Assembly (NCBI RefSeq): GCF_000350225.1
Contig: NW_005179086.1
Location: 105,593-169,592 of the forward strand
Origin: Chondrus crispus
Taxonomy: Eukaryota; Rhodophyta; Florideophyceae; Gigartinales; Gigartinaceae
DNA length: 64,000 nt
Direction: 5' to 3'
Shown here: in pieces, positions 42,488 through 52,494 of the stretch
How the letters are laid out: each line of letters begins with the position of its first letter
Numbering within the stretch: the first letter of the stretch is position 1
Position numbers and translations under genes: made by a program
Notes under the pieces: generated by a model
What the model was told of the DNA's origin: nothing
What the model saw: only the letters and a program-made list of their open reading frames with translations
Databases searched by the model: none

Positions 42488-43435
42488 ATGCATTTCATAG
42501 ACATTGCTGCCAATCTGACAGATGGAATGTTCAAGGGAATTTACAATGGAACTGAACGACACCAAGCCGATCTTTCAACAATACTTTCTCGTTCGGAGAG
42601 CGCCGGAGTCGTCAAGACAATGGTCACGGCGGGAACCCTTGCGCAATCCCAGGAGGCGCTACAACTGAGCGAGAGTGAACCGTCTCTTTTTTGCACAGTT
42701 GGTGTGCATCCCACGAGGGCCCTAGAAATGAAGGACAATCCAGGGGCACACATAGAACACCTTCTCGCTGTAGTAGAGGAGGGCAAAAACAAAGTTGTTG
42801 CGATTGGCGAATGTGGTCTAGATTACGACAGGACGAAATTTTGTTCCCGCCAAGATCAAATACCGGGCTTCATTGCCCAGTTTTCATTAGCAGAGAGGAC
42901 GGGTCTCCCAATGTTTTTACATGACAGGAATACAGAAGGAGACTTTTTCCGTATCATCAAGGATAATAGATCTAGATTTACGACAGGCGTTGTACACTCC
43001 TTTACAGGAACCATCCAGGAGATGAAGGCTTACGTCGCGCTAGACCTGTACATCGGAATTAATGGCTGTTCCTTGAAAACTGAGGCTAACATTCAAGTTG
43101 TCAAGGATACTCCTCTGGATAGAATAATGTTAGAGACCGATTGTCCTTATTGTGAGATTAGACCCACTCATGCAGGTTCGTCTTGGGTGAAAAGCAAATG
43201 GCCGTCGAAAGACAAGAAAAAATATTCTCCTGAAGCACTCGTGAAAGGACGTTCGGAGCCTTGTCAGATTCGGCAAGTTTGCGAGGTTGTTGCGGCGGCT
43301 AAAGGCATCGCGGACGAAGATGTCGCCCGAGCAGCCTTTAACAACACAATGAAGGTGTTCTTTTCGAAAGAGGCCAAGAATATGGGCTCCTCCCCCTTCG
43401 ATCTAAGCGTCAACGCGATACCCCACGGGCACTAA
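42488..43435 (+). CDS. TatD-family metal-dependent deoxyribonuclease
   Basis: A 315-residue TIM-barrel metallohydrolase of the TatD/TATDN1 group, a 3'-5' exonuclease on DNA and RNA used in DNA repair and apoptotic DNA breakdown. Seen: MHFIDIAANLTDGMF at the start (the first metal motif is usually DxHxH; here DIAAN, as in eukaryotic TATDN1), VGVHPTRA, the metal-binding Glu in AIGECGLDYDR, LPMFLHDRN, GVVHSFTGT and LETDCPY. These cover the usual metal sites. An upstream ATG at 42419 would add 23 residues; the family alignment favours 42488. No intron. Its stop is 28 bp from the stop of the second oxoamine synthase (convergent). Confidence 0.92.
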   Translation: MHFIDIAANLTDGMFKGIYNGTERHQADLSTILSRSESAGVVKTMVTAGTLAQSQEALQLSESEPSLFCTVGVHPTRALEMKDNPGAHIEHLLAVVEEGKNKVVAIGECGLDYDRTKFCSRQDQIPGFIAQFSLAERTGLPMFLHDRNTEGDFFRIIKDNRSRFTTGVVHSFTGTIQEMKAYVALDLYIGINGCSLKTEANIQVVKDTPLDRIMLETDCPYCEIRPTHAGSSWVKSKWPSKDKKKYSPEALVKGRSEPCQIRQVCEVVAAAKGIADEDVARAAFNNTMKVFFSKEAKNMGSSPFDLSVNAIPHGH

Positions 43436-43463
43436 ACACGATACCGGTCTCAATAGTACATGC

Positions 43464-44693
43464 CTACAGTGAAGCGCTTCTCCGAGCTTGCGCATTCGCT
43501 ATACTCTTTATGAGGTCCTGGATTTCCTCTTCTGTATTGTGAGTATGAACTATGACCCGGATTCTCTCAGTTCCCCGTGGCACTGTTGGTGATCGAATTG
43601 GATATACATCAAAGCCCTTTGCCCTGAGCGTACGAGAGAGTTCCATGCACTGTCTATTTCCCGGTACAAAAAATCCCTGAATTGGGCTGCATCCGTTGCT
43701 CGGCTGTGAAATTTCTCGGGGAAGATGTTTGCGTGCCATCCTTTCAAAAAACTCAACTCTCTCCCACAACGTTTCTCTCGCCTGCCTCGCTGGTGTTGTT
43801 TTCGCAAAGGCGTACGCTGCCCTAACAATCGCAATACTGTGGGGAGGAAGGGCAGTGGAATATATAAATGGACGGGCGTAGTTGATCAGATATTCAACCA
43901 GTAACGGTGTGGATAAAATTACTGCGCCATGTGCCCCAAAGGCTTTGCCAAACGTCACGACACGAGCAAGAAGATTTGGATGCATGTTCAATCCTTTAGC
44001 AACAGCAAGGCCTTCTCCGTTATCTCCAAAAAGACCTCCAGCATGTGCTTCATCCGCGATAACGTATATCTCCCTCTTCAGATCCAGTGCGAGCTGTTTG
44101 CAAAGTTCGAGTATTCTTCGCAAAGGAGCTATATCCCCATCCATGGAATATACTGTCTCAATGCATACGAGAACACTCCCACGGTGGTCTTCCGCGGCTC
44201 GCCGTATCGCATTCCGCAGAGAAAGGGTATTGTTATGTTGAAAGGGTGTAACATTGCTATTTGCTCTGCTCATTCTCATGCCGTCATGGACGGATGCATG
44301 AATAAGTTCGTCATAGACAATTGAATCTTCCGGCCCAGGCAAGCAGGAAAACAAAGAAAGGTTTGCATCATAACCCGAGTTAAAGAACAGGCTCTTCTTA
44401 GATCCATGAAATTCAGCTGCTGTATTTTCCAGCTTAATCACTTCTTCGGACTGGCCCGAGAGTAGGCGAGATCCTGTTGAGCCCGAGGTCTTTGACTCCC
44501 TACACACCCCAATAAAACTGCCAAGAAAGTCTCGAAAAGGCCCTGGCCTCGCTAAACCCAAGTAGTCGTTGGAAGAAAAATCCACCGCTGTGGAAGACGG
44601 CGTTCGGAGCTCGCGTACAAGCCCTCGCCTTCGCCGGGCCAGCAATGCTTCTTCAATCCTTTCTTGGAGTTGAGAAGGTGAATGGCCTCGCAT
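43464..44693 (-). CDS. Alpha-oxoamine synthase, 8-amino-7-oxononanoate synthase-like (copy 2)
   Basis: A 409-residue intronless paralogue of the gene at 39405-40628. It has the same layout and similar boxes: VDFSSNDYLGLARPG, STGSRLLSGQ, the PLP-stacking His in LIHASVHDGMRM, ADEAHAGGLFGDNGEG, the Schiff-base Lys in VTFGKAFGAHGA and IRVIVHTHNTEEEIQ. The two copies look similar along their whole length but clearly diverged, so the duplication is not recent. The C-terminus is SASL, not a good PTS1, in contrast to the SRL of copy 1, which suggests different location. A conserved active site argues that both are functional; different acyl-CoA or amino acid choice is possible. Confidence 0.88.
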   Translation of the reverse strand: MRGHSPSQLQERIEEALLARRRRGLVRELRTPSSTAVDFSSNDYLGLARPGPFRDFLGSFIGVCRESKTSGSTGSRLLSGQSEEVIKLENTAAEFHGSKKSLFFNSGYDANLSLFSCLPGPEDSIVYDELIHASVHDGMRMSRANSNVTPFQHNNTLSLRNAIRRAAEDHRGSVLVCIETVYSMDGDIAPLRRILELCKQLALDLKREIYVIADEAHAGGLFGDNGEGLAVAKGLNMHPNLLARVVTFGKAFGAHGAVILSTPLLVEYLINYARPFIYSTALPPHSIAIVRAAYAFAKTTPARQARETLWERVEFFERMARKHLPREISQPSNGCSPIQGFFVPGNRQCMELSRTLRAKGFDVYPIRSPTVPRGTERIRVIVHTHNTEEEIQDLIKSIANAQARRSASL

Positions 44694-45029
44694 CTTAGAT
44701 GTATACCAGCATAGCCGCCAGTATCAAGGAAGTGGAAGGACACTCCATCGTTCACTTAGAGGGCGTCTCGGGTCCGATATGCATACGAATGACGCTCATA
44801 AACGGTGGTGCGCACGTGGGCCAAAAAATCTGGGACAAATTGATCACTGGCTTTTTCACGAATGCAGCCACTGCATCATTCACGTCGCGAGGGTTCTTGA
44901 GGGGATGGCGAAGGACGCTCGTCGACGCGCTGAATCCAAATAAATACAATGCATCACCAGCTGCCTCAGCTTCCATTGGTGCTAGAAGCAGCACTCACCT
45001 TCACTTCTCTCTTCGTGTTCTAGGGTAAA
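44694..45029. other. Intergenic region between oxoamine synthase 2 and AAA ATPase
   Basis: 336 bp between leftward genes. A minus-strand frame 44752-44976 (75 codons, MEAEAAGDALYLFGFSAS) looks somewhat coding and overlaps a 109-codon plus frame; neither is recognised, so neither is called. Splice-like GTTAGA/CCCTAG signals at the end of the AAA gene leave open a further exon here. Confidence 0.4.
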
Positions 45030-46616
45030 TCAAGGTGACGACATGAAATGTCTTGCTCTAACCTCGACAAATGGCGACGATTCGGGAGCCTTTATACTTG
45101 AAATACCCTTTCGATAATGCTCCCGCAACGCAGCAAGGCTTGCCTCCTTACACACAGACATCAAATCTGCACCAGACTTTCCTATCGCTCGTTTCGCGAT
45201 ATCAGCAAGATGAACATCGTCGGCCAGTGGCAGTTTCGAGCAGTGTATTTGCAGTATCTGTAATCGCGCAGATTCATCAGGAAGGCCGACTTGCAATATG
45301 TCATCAAACCGCCCGGGGCGCAACAAGGCATCGTCCAGGAGGTCTAAACGGTTTGTTGCGCCGACGACAAGCACCCCAGATGCTGATACAATACCATCCA
45401 TCTCCGTCAGTAAAGTAGTCAAAACCCGTTCCTGTACACCATTTCCGTCAGGCTGACCCTCACCACCCCTTGAGCGCTTGCCAACGATGGCGTCTATCTC
45501 ATCAAGGAATAAAATGCAAGGGGCAGCGGCTCGCGCTGATGCAAAAGCCTCTCTCAGAATACGCTCAGCTTCTCCTAGGTAGCATGAATATACATCAGCT
45601 CCATTCATCCGCATAAACACTGCATGACTCTCCGACGCCGCCGCTCGGACTAGAGTTGTTTTGCTACACCCTGGTGGTCCGTAAAGTAAAATCCCGCGAG
45701 GCGCCTTTAGACCAAGCCGTTGAAAGGTGCCTGGATAGCGCAGGGGCCATTCGACGGCCATCTTCAATCGTCTTTTGACGTCCGCGAGGCCCCCGATCAT
45801 ATCCCAAGTACATCGAGGGACCTCAACCGCCAAACTGTCTCGCAGCACTGACGGCTTGCTCTTCGCGAGGGCTAAATCGAAGCTTTTGTAGTAACCTTCG
45901 AGATCCGGTTCGCAATCTTTAGAAGTTTGTCTGGCGTGAATTTGGTGTGCAAACTTGCACAATGCATCTAAATCAGCAGGGACATAACCCGCGGTTCGCT
46001 CTGCAATTTTGAGGAGATGTAGTCCATGGCCATTCGGTTCAAGCGCCGACAAAATGCTCAGACGATCCGATAAGGTGGGGGGAAGAAGTGAGACTTCTAG
46101 ATCAAAGCGCCCTGGCCTGCGAAGTGTTGGGTCGATTGCATTCGGTCTGTTCGTAGCAGCAATAACATATGTAATTGCTGGAGACTTCGTATGCACAATG
46201 GACTGTGGTACGGGTGGGGGATCAATGAAGGAGAGCAAAACGCTTGTTATCCGTGTATTTGATGACGAAGTTGAGGTTGACAAGGATCGCAGCGGACAAA
46301 TCGCGTCAACTTCGTCGAGGAATATAATTCGTGAAGAGGCAGCAGCGTGATCTTGTTCAATGTCTGTAGGTTGTGTATTGCCTCTGAAGGCATCATGCAG
46401 TTGCTGAATCACATTTTGTCCCGGCACAACAGTGAAGACCGGCAGAGCCAACTTCTCCGCTGCCAAATGGACTGCCTTCGTCTTTCCAACTCCAGGTGGT
46501 CCAGAAAGGAGGAGCGCGCGGGGAGGCGTGGCCCCATAACATTCAAGCGCTTCACGGTCAACGTTGAGAAAGCTAAGCACGGCCTTTAGAGCGTCTGTCT
46601 CTGCATGTCGCGACAT
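45030..46616 (-). CDS. Tandem AAA ATPase of the AFG2/SPATA5 group, no N-domain
   Basis: A 528-residue type II AAA protein with two ATPase modules. D1: Walker A GPPGVGKT (near 39), Walker B IIFLDEVD, sensor AATNRPNAID, arginine finger RRPGRFD. D2: Walker A GPPGCSKT (near 305), Walker B CILFLDEID, GATNRLDLLDDALLRPGRFD. The GPPGCSKT loop and LVRAAASESHAVFMRMNGAD resemble AFG2B/SPATA5L1 and Afg2/Drg1, which release shuttling factors such as Rlp24 from pre-60S ribosomes. The protein begins only about 38 residues before the first Walker A, so the usual N-terminal domain is absent or on an undetected exon. The start is the ATG at 46616. The C-terminus (VEVRARHFMSSP) is short and could be an intron read-through. 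Confidence 0.88.
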   Translation of the reverse strand: MSRHAETDALKAVLSFLNVDREALECYGATPPRALLLSGPPGVGKTKAVHLAAEKLALPVFTVVPGQNVIQQLHDAFRGNTQPTDIEQDHAAASSRIIFLDEVDAICPLRSLSTSTSSSNTRITSVLLSFIDPPPVPQSIVHTKSPAITYVIAATNRPNAIDPTLRRPGRFDLEVSLLPPTLSDRLSILSALEPNGHGLHLLKIAERTAGYVPADLDALCKFAHQIHARQTSKDCEPDLEGYYKSFDLALAKSKPSVLRDSLAVEVPRCTWDMIGGLADVKRRLKMAVEWPLRYPGTFQRLGLKAPRGILLYGPPGCSKTTLVRAAASESHAVFMRMNGADVYSCYLGEAERILREAFASARAAAPCILFLDEIDAIVGKRSRGGEGQPDGNGVQERVLTTLLTEMDGIVSASGVLVVGATNRLDLLDDALLRPGRFDDILQVGLPDESARLQILQIHCSKLPLADDVHLADIAKRAIGKSGADLMSVCKEASLAALREHYRKGISSIKAPESSPFVEVRARHFMSSP

Positions 46617-49600
46617 GTACGGGCAGACTCGTCATGGGCGCCGCGCACCCAAAATCTTTACCAAGTCACAACGCATCCTTCGGGATTGATAATGTCAAGT
46701 GGAAATCTGCGACGCAAAAATTGCAAAACAGAATTCAACGATCCATCTGAGCACAGTAGGCTCAACCAATTGCGCGAATATAGCTCAGTAATTTGCGAGG
46801 GGTTAGGGCGAGAAGGTGCCCAACAGAGTAGAACACATACTGTACATGTTTTCGGGCACAATACCGGAGCCCATCGCTGGGCGAACTGGAGGCAGTAATA
46901 GGTGATACTTGCCTCCTCTGTCTGCAAATATGAACTCCGGGGCAGCTACAACTGCCCAGCAAAAAGGACTTTTTGTGGTGCAGTCAAGCGATTGAGAACA
47001 CCAGCAATTTAATGTAGACCAGGCTGAATCACACAGTCTTCAATAAGAGTCAAGAGTGATATAGGTGCGACGTTTCCTCTGCGCTTTTCTGAAAGCCCAG
47101 GGGAAATGTGCCATTCAGAAGTCAATTCCCGGCTGTGATTGCACTACGAAATGGAAAAAACAACTAAACGCCCACCAAATTCCACACATGTCTGATGCTT
47201 TTCTAGACTCCCAACCTATTTTTTTAGCTATAGCAAGTTTTAACTACTTCTTGTTTGTAGACGCTTCTTACTTCTCTTAAATATGGACGTGACAGAATAT
47301 TCTGAGCAGAAGCGAGTGCTAACATTAGTGTAGTCTAATCCAGCATTTGCGGCGCGTTCCTGCCATTATTACATGATATATCAAAACAACTCACGACAAG
47401 GATGCTTTTCCGGTTGAGAGCTTTCATAGCTACGGACTTGGAACCCATGAGAAGACATGAGAGACTGAAAAAGGGCCCACACGAATTCTTCACGGTCTTT
47501 GCATGAATCTGACATGTGACATGAGTGGAGGGATGCTAAGACACGAAATCCTTCTGCTACCAGATTCTCTTTGTGTGACACGCTGCCGCTCCGATTAGAA
47601 TAGACCTGATCAAAAGGTAACAGTCATTCCCAGTTTAATCGAAAGAGAGCAAGGGCTGTACATCTTTGATGCTATTTTCATTGAAACGTGTATGCATCTA
47701 CCGTAGAAAGCCGGGGCAAAAGTACCTGCTATGCCCATCCCTAGCATGCAGGCGCATTAGCATGACTTGAGATACTGTACTACCGTATTTCCTGTTGCTA
47801 CTTGTCTTAGGGGGCCGCAGACATCGCAATGACACAAGTGATGGGGTGGTTCTGCGATGCATAATGAATTTTCTGCCTTTTATGTGTTTTTTCAACCCGT
47901 TTGTCCTTTGACAGGATCCTTCCATTCCTGAGGGCCATCTGTACATTTAAGATAGTGCAGGGGTTGCTACTCTTTCAGTCGTAGCAAATGCTTGCAACGG
48001 TGCCGTAAGCTTGATATAGCCTATGTTGCCAGATGGATCAAGATCAAACGGCAAAGCGCGAAGCGAACAACGCGATAAAATGCGCTGCGTGCGTGGGCAG
48101 AGAAGCGTCTCATGGATTTCTGTAATAGTTCGATATATTTGAGTGTGTGCCTTTGGCGACAGACAGTACGATGTCACTATCCGTTAAGCCTGTTGAGAGT
48201 AGTCTTCCCAGGATTATGTATGTTTTAATGAAACAATTTGAAGACTGGCACTGGTCTAGACATTGATAACACATCCTGGAGCTTCGAGTGGGATATTGGA
48301 GAAGAGCATGTGGCACGAGTCAACATGCGTCTGCCCGCCAACCAGGCTGTACTGTCAGATACAGCTTGCGCGATGTTTGCGTACCGTCTTTGTGTGTAAG
48401 GTGTAGCGGTCTAAACACTGCAGGCTAATTTTATAGGAGCCATTAAAGTAGCCTTGGTGATCTTCAAAGGGATCAAGCGCATCATTTTTTCCTTCATCCA
48501 TGAACGTTTTACACGTAATTGTACCCGTATCCATTCATTTTCACAGCAGGAATGGCGCATCAATATCGGCAACTTATCGCGTCGTTTGCCCAATTCGGGA
48601 GAACTGTGCTACGAGTCCAATTGCAGGCTATCTTTGGGAAAACAACTTCGAGGTCACAACAAACTACAGCGTGTGAAGAGACGACTCAGGCATTCCACTA
48701 AGGAACACGAGAGGCAGGGAGGCGTGCAGCGGATGCAGTACGTTGTCAATCTAGCAGTCGCCTGAAAACAGACCTCAATCTGGTAACTTTAGAGTATGAT
48801 GGCACGGGTAGTAGTCTGGGCGACCTTTTAGAGAGATACTTATGCCCCACCCTGCGCACAATTCCAGCAGTCTCCTCGCCACTCAGTGCAGGGCATGGGA
48901 ACATGTCTGTGAGAATCACTCAAAGCATATTAGCTGAGCGAGCATTCGTGAAGCCTACAGCCGCCGCATACTGTACCCTTGGTACTGTTACAGTCCGTGC
49001 CCAATACTGTACCCTTGGTACAGTATTGGGCACGGACTGTAACATGTTATGCACTGGAAGCTAATTTGTTGGAACTGGCTTGTGTGTGTCGCAAATTAGG
49101 GTACTGTACCGGGATTGATGTGCTCCCAGGTGGGGGAACGCGAACTCAGCGAAATTCCTGTTTTGGAAGGGTTCGTAATGTGTGACAAGGTGCTGCTGGT
49201 TGCTGCCAGCGGCACGGCAGCTTTGCAAGGTGCAGAGAGAGGTGCGGCAGCGAAGTGTGAAAATATGACAGACGGAGGGCGGCCACGTTTTTAGCACGTG
49301 TACAGTACCATTGGATAGAGCACAGTATGTGTACTTCTGCGCGGGGTCCCTGGAAGGAACACCTCAAGAGGCACGTTTTGTCCGCACATCGTACTCATAT
49401 TGCAGCACACGGAACAGGTTTGAGGCCCTTCAAGAACCGTTTCACACTCTGCGTATCCTTGGACGCATGTAGACAGCGATACAGAATATCTCTGCTTCAT
49501 CTGGTACTGTACTACCGTTTTGTATCGGAATACGGGTCTCCCAATCCTCAACCTCACTGCAGCTACCCCACTTCAAGTGAACCCTTACTGCTTGCGGGTG

Positions 49601-49774
49601 TGACAGCAAAGTTTAAGTACAGTATTGCTATCTAGCCTCACGAAGTGCTTGGAACATCGCTTGTCGTTGGCTTTTGCGTATGCGGAAGGGCGCTCCCTGT
49701 GTGACTCTGGGGATACTGTTTTCCCAAATCACTCTTCAAGCCGAAACCGCATTCTTGTTCGCTGCCGTTACACG
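46617..49774. other. 3.2-kb divergent intergenic region with TACTGTA hairpins
   Basis: Between the AAA ATPase (leftward) and the C2H2 gene (rightward). No frame over 105 codons looks real. It is the richest place for the TACTGTA family: copies near 46847, 47773, 48350, 48968-49044, 49101, 49302, 49503 and 49617. The 28-bp hairpin is listed separately. Confidence 0.55.
48968..49044. repeat. Perfect 28-bp inverted repeat with 3-nt loop, preceded by a direct repeat
   Basis: 48986-49013 and 49017-49044 are exact reverse complements, with only CTT between. The arms contain CAGTCCGTGCCCAATACTGT. The 18-nt string ATACTGTACCCTTGGTAC occurs at 48968-48985 and again at 49004-49021, across the loop. 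A transcript would fold into a near-perfect hairpin of small-RNA precursor size; alternatively it is a fold-back element of a MITE. No open frame is involved. Confidence 0.85.
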
Positions 49775-51592
49775 ATGGTCAACCTTGCCCACCTGACACC
49801 GCCCGGAGAGCAACCGGCTCCCAATCACATGTCCGATGGCTCCGAGTTGTTTCCCTTCCTATGGCGCTACTTCCTCCATCATGATCCCTTACGCGACTGG
49901 CTCATGCGCTCGGAACCCTTTTGCACCACCGCCGTGTCGCCCGTCAAAGTTGCACAAGGCATCGCCTTCTGCTGCAACTTTTCCGTCCCGCCGCAGTGGG
50001 AAGATATGTCTGAAAGCTTCGACATGGGCGAAATGTTCGTTCCCAGTCACGCCTACTCCCACTTCATGTGTGGTACCGTCGTCGCGGCAACTTCGTACCA
50101 CAAGCACCTTATCTGCGCTCTTGGGCCTGCCGCTGCGCGTGATGCCCATGTGTTACCGTCTTACCAGACCAATGTCCGACGCATGGTTGTTGATATGGGC
50201 TCCTCGCGTTCGATCAATATCATTGAATTTTCATGGATGAACGACGGGGCCCTCATCGTTACGGTCAAGATACTCGTCCCGCCGGACCCAGCGTTCCCTG
50301 TGCGAGCTGCTGGATGCACTGGAGCGTTTGCCTTGTTCACAGACGTTTTTCCCGCGGGGCCTACACCGCTGGTTCCGCGGTCGCTAGTGAGTTTCATCGA
50401 GGTACCTCGCTGCCCAGTGTGTATCGCTTCTGGATCTCTTGGTTGCTATTGCAGTCACCAGGCATTGGAACGCTTTGCTCAGTACAAAGATGAACGTTCG
50501 TCCGCAGTATGGCCACCCCGTCTTGTACAAGATGTACAAATAGCGGGTATTGACACATACCACAACATCCGTTCGCGCCTTGATATGATTCAGCATATTT
50601 CACATGTGAAGGTTACGGCGCATGTCGTAACGGGGCAAGACGTGATGCAAGAGATGGGGCCGCCTGCGAGAACTTACAAGCTTGGACCGAGTCGCTTTGT
50701 CATCAGAGCGGTACTCTTCAGGCCTGCAACCGGATATGAAGCAGATTCGTTGCGACAAGTAGCTGACGGTTTTCGCTTGGTAAGGTCAGGAAGTCTGAAA
50801 GCAACCAGGGCGCTTCAGGAGTTGGAGCACGCGCGATATGAAGTAGCTGAGGCCGGCGTCGAGGAACAGTTCGAAGATAAACCCGAGCAGTCTACTCAAG
50901 ATGACCCTCATGAATGGAAAGGAGCAAAGATAACAGATGAGACTATTGCACCACCTGTAGAAATGTTCGATTTGCAAAAACGGCACCCACGAGAATACGA
51001 GACTGTGATTTCTGGCAGGAGTAGTCATGTGAGCTCAGCATGCCTTGCCTGCGAAAATCCAGTACCGATTGATGGGATAGTCTCCCACACATGTTCTCGA
51101 GCTCGGAGTTTGGGGTTTAGCGCGGTATCTGGATCAAAAGCGGGGAACGCGTTGCTACCCGGTTCTCTTGTCACGGAAGAGTTGTCGGATCATTCGTTTC
51201 TTACGAAGAAGATATCTTGCCCGTTATGTGGCAAATCCTTCTCTCAACAGGGAAGTCTCAACAGGCATTTGAAAAACGTTCATCAGGAGAAGAAGATTCT
51301 TTGCCAGTTCTGCAATTTGGCGTTCGGTCAAATGTTTGATCTTAAGGTAAGTCGAGCAGCATCTTGCGTTACACCGACGGGTGAGAAATTGGTGATGCGT
51401 GTCGTCGGATGCGAGTAGGGGAAATTTTGAGAAGTTGTACTCACCATGATCCTTTTCGCTTGACGACTATGGCTTTCGTATGGGCAGAGACATCAACGGA
51501 GAAAGCATTCAGACAAGCGCGCTCAAGTCGCGCGCCGTGAGCGCACCGACTTGAAAGCGCTCCGGATCGCGAAAAGCGCGACAGTTAACTGA
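49775..51592 (+). CDS. C2H2 zinc-finger protein with large novel N-terminal region
   Basis: Two exons: 49775-51346 and 51488-51592. The intron (141 nt, AAG|GTAAGT...GGGCAG) is phase 0. It splits the second zinc finger: splicing yields CQFCNLAFGQMFDLKRHQRR followed by KH, a perfect C-x2-C-x12-H-x4-H, which confirms the model. The first finger is CPLCGKSFSQQGSLNRHLKN with VH. The product is about 558 residues, with the two fingers at its very end and a basic tail. The first 450 residues are not recognised; they have a Cys/His-containing PRCPVCIASGSLGCYC segment and regular hydrophobic spacing, like a folded domain. The protein probably binds DNA or RNA. The start is the ATG at 49775; an upstream open frame is not used. 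Confidence 0.82.
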
Positions 51593-51831
51593 TGTAATAA
51601 TTGCAACGACTACCCGTTCTTTGGACCTTCTCACACGCGACATTTGCTTGCTTTGCTTTCTCTCCATCTGTCTTCTCCTGTTCTTAACAAGTCAAGACCC
51701 TCTTTCCGATTGCGTCTCAAAAACAACACGCGCAGTGTATGCATACGGCATGACACCTCATATCTTTCAGCTGTACTGTTAACCTTTTTCCACTTTTGTC
51801 TGGCGCTTATCCACCAGAGGGCATCACAGGG

Positions 51832-52494
51832 ATGGGCTACACCATGAACGCAGTTCGCGCTCATCCGCTTTCCATCCGGGCACGCAGCGAAACTTATGCT
51901 GGTCTTCTTCTGCTTCTGCTTGGACTTACGATATTAACGTTTCGGCCGTGTCCGGTCTCAACTCCTGGAAACCATCGCATCATCGGTGATCATCTACGCA
52001 CAGGTGGCACCGGTCCGCTTCCACCATCGGTCAGTTATGGAAGCGCACCCGAGGACGGTCGCCTCCACAAGGGATGGTGGATGGGGCATTTTGCAAATGG
52101 TAATGCCCAACGCACAAACGACATCGAGGCCAAATGGATCAAACATCCTGCCGGAGCGAAGAAGGAAGGTTGGGCTTCCAACAAATTCGCTACTTCCATG
52201 GCAGTGCTTGTTAGTGGGAAGCATCGGCTGGAGTTTGAAAATGCTTATGTCATTCTGGAAAATCAAGGAGACTACGTTATTTGGGGACCAAATATCCAAC
52301 ATTCGTGGACGGCCCTTGAGAAGACAACTATCATGTGCATTCGCTGGCCCTCGCTTCCAGCAGACCAGCAGCCCGCCGCACAAAACTTGACACACTTGCC
52401 AAGTTTCAGGGTTGTTGGCGCTGTGGCTTCGAATCAGACTGGGTTTGCAATTCCGAACAGTACTGCTGGGGAAGAGAGTGAGTCTCATTTGTGA
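51832..52494 (+). CDS. Membrane-anchored cupin-like protein
   Basis: A 220-residue intronless product from the ATG at 51832 (another at 51844). Near the N-terminus, AGLLLLLLGLTILTF is a signal anchor, so the rest probably faces the ER/Golgi lumen or outside. The C-terminal part reads like a small cupin: GWWMGHFANGNAQR, KWIKHPAGAKKEGWASN, LVSGKHRLEF and GDYVIWGPNIQHSWTALEKT, with a strand-rich pattern and G(x)5H-like boxes. His and Glu residues that could hold a metal are partly present (KHRLEFE, QHSW). Related soluble proteins are common in bacteria. A role in sugar or signal metabolism is only a guess. Confidence 0.68.
   Translation: MGYTMNAVRAHPLSIRARSETYAGLLLLLLGLTILTFRPCPVSTPGNHRIIGDHLRTGGTGPLPPSVSYGSAPEDGRLHKGWWMGHFANGNAQRTNDIEAKWIKHPAGAKKEGWASNKFATSMAVLVSGKHRLEFENAYVILENQGDYVIWGPNIQHSWTALEKTTIMCIRWPSLPADQQPAAQNLTHLPSFRVVGAVASNQTGFAIPNSTAGEESESHL

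Noticed and set aside
44752-44976. 75-codon minus-strand frame between the AAA and oxoamine synthase genes
   Set aside because: Somewhat protein-like but unrecognised and overlapped by a longer plus frame; could be a last exon, but evidence is too thin to call.
51347-51418. C2H2 protein ending at 51418
   Set aside because: That end breaks the second zinc finger after its two Cys; splicing to 51488 restores the His pair in phase.
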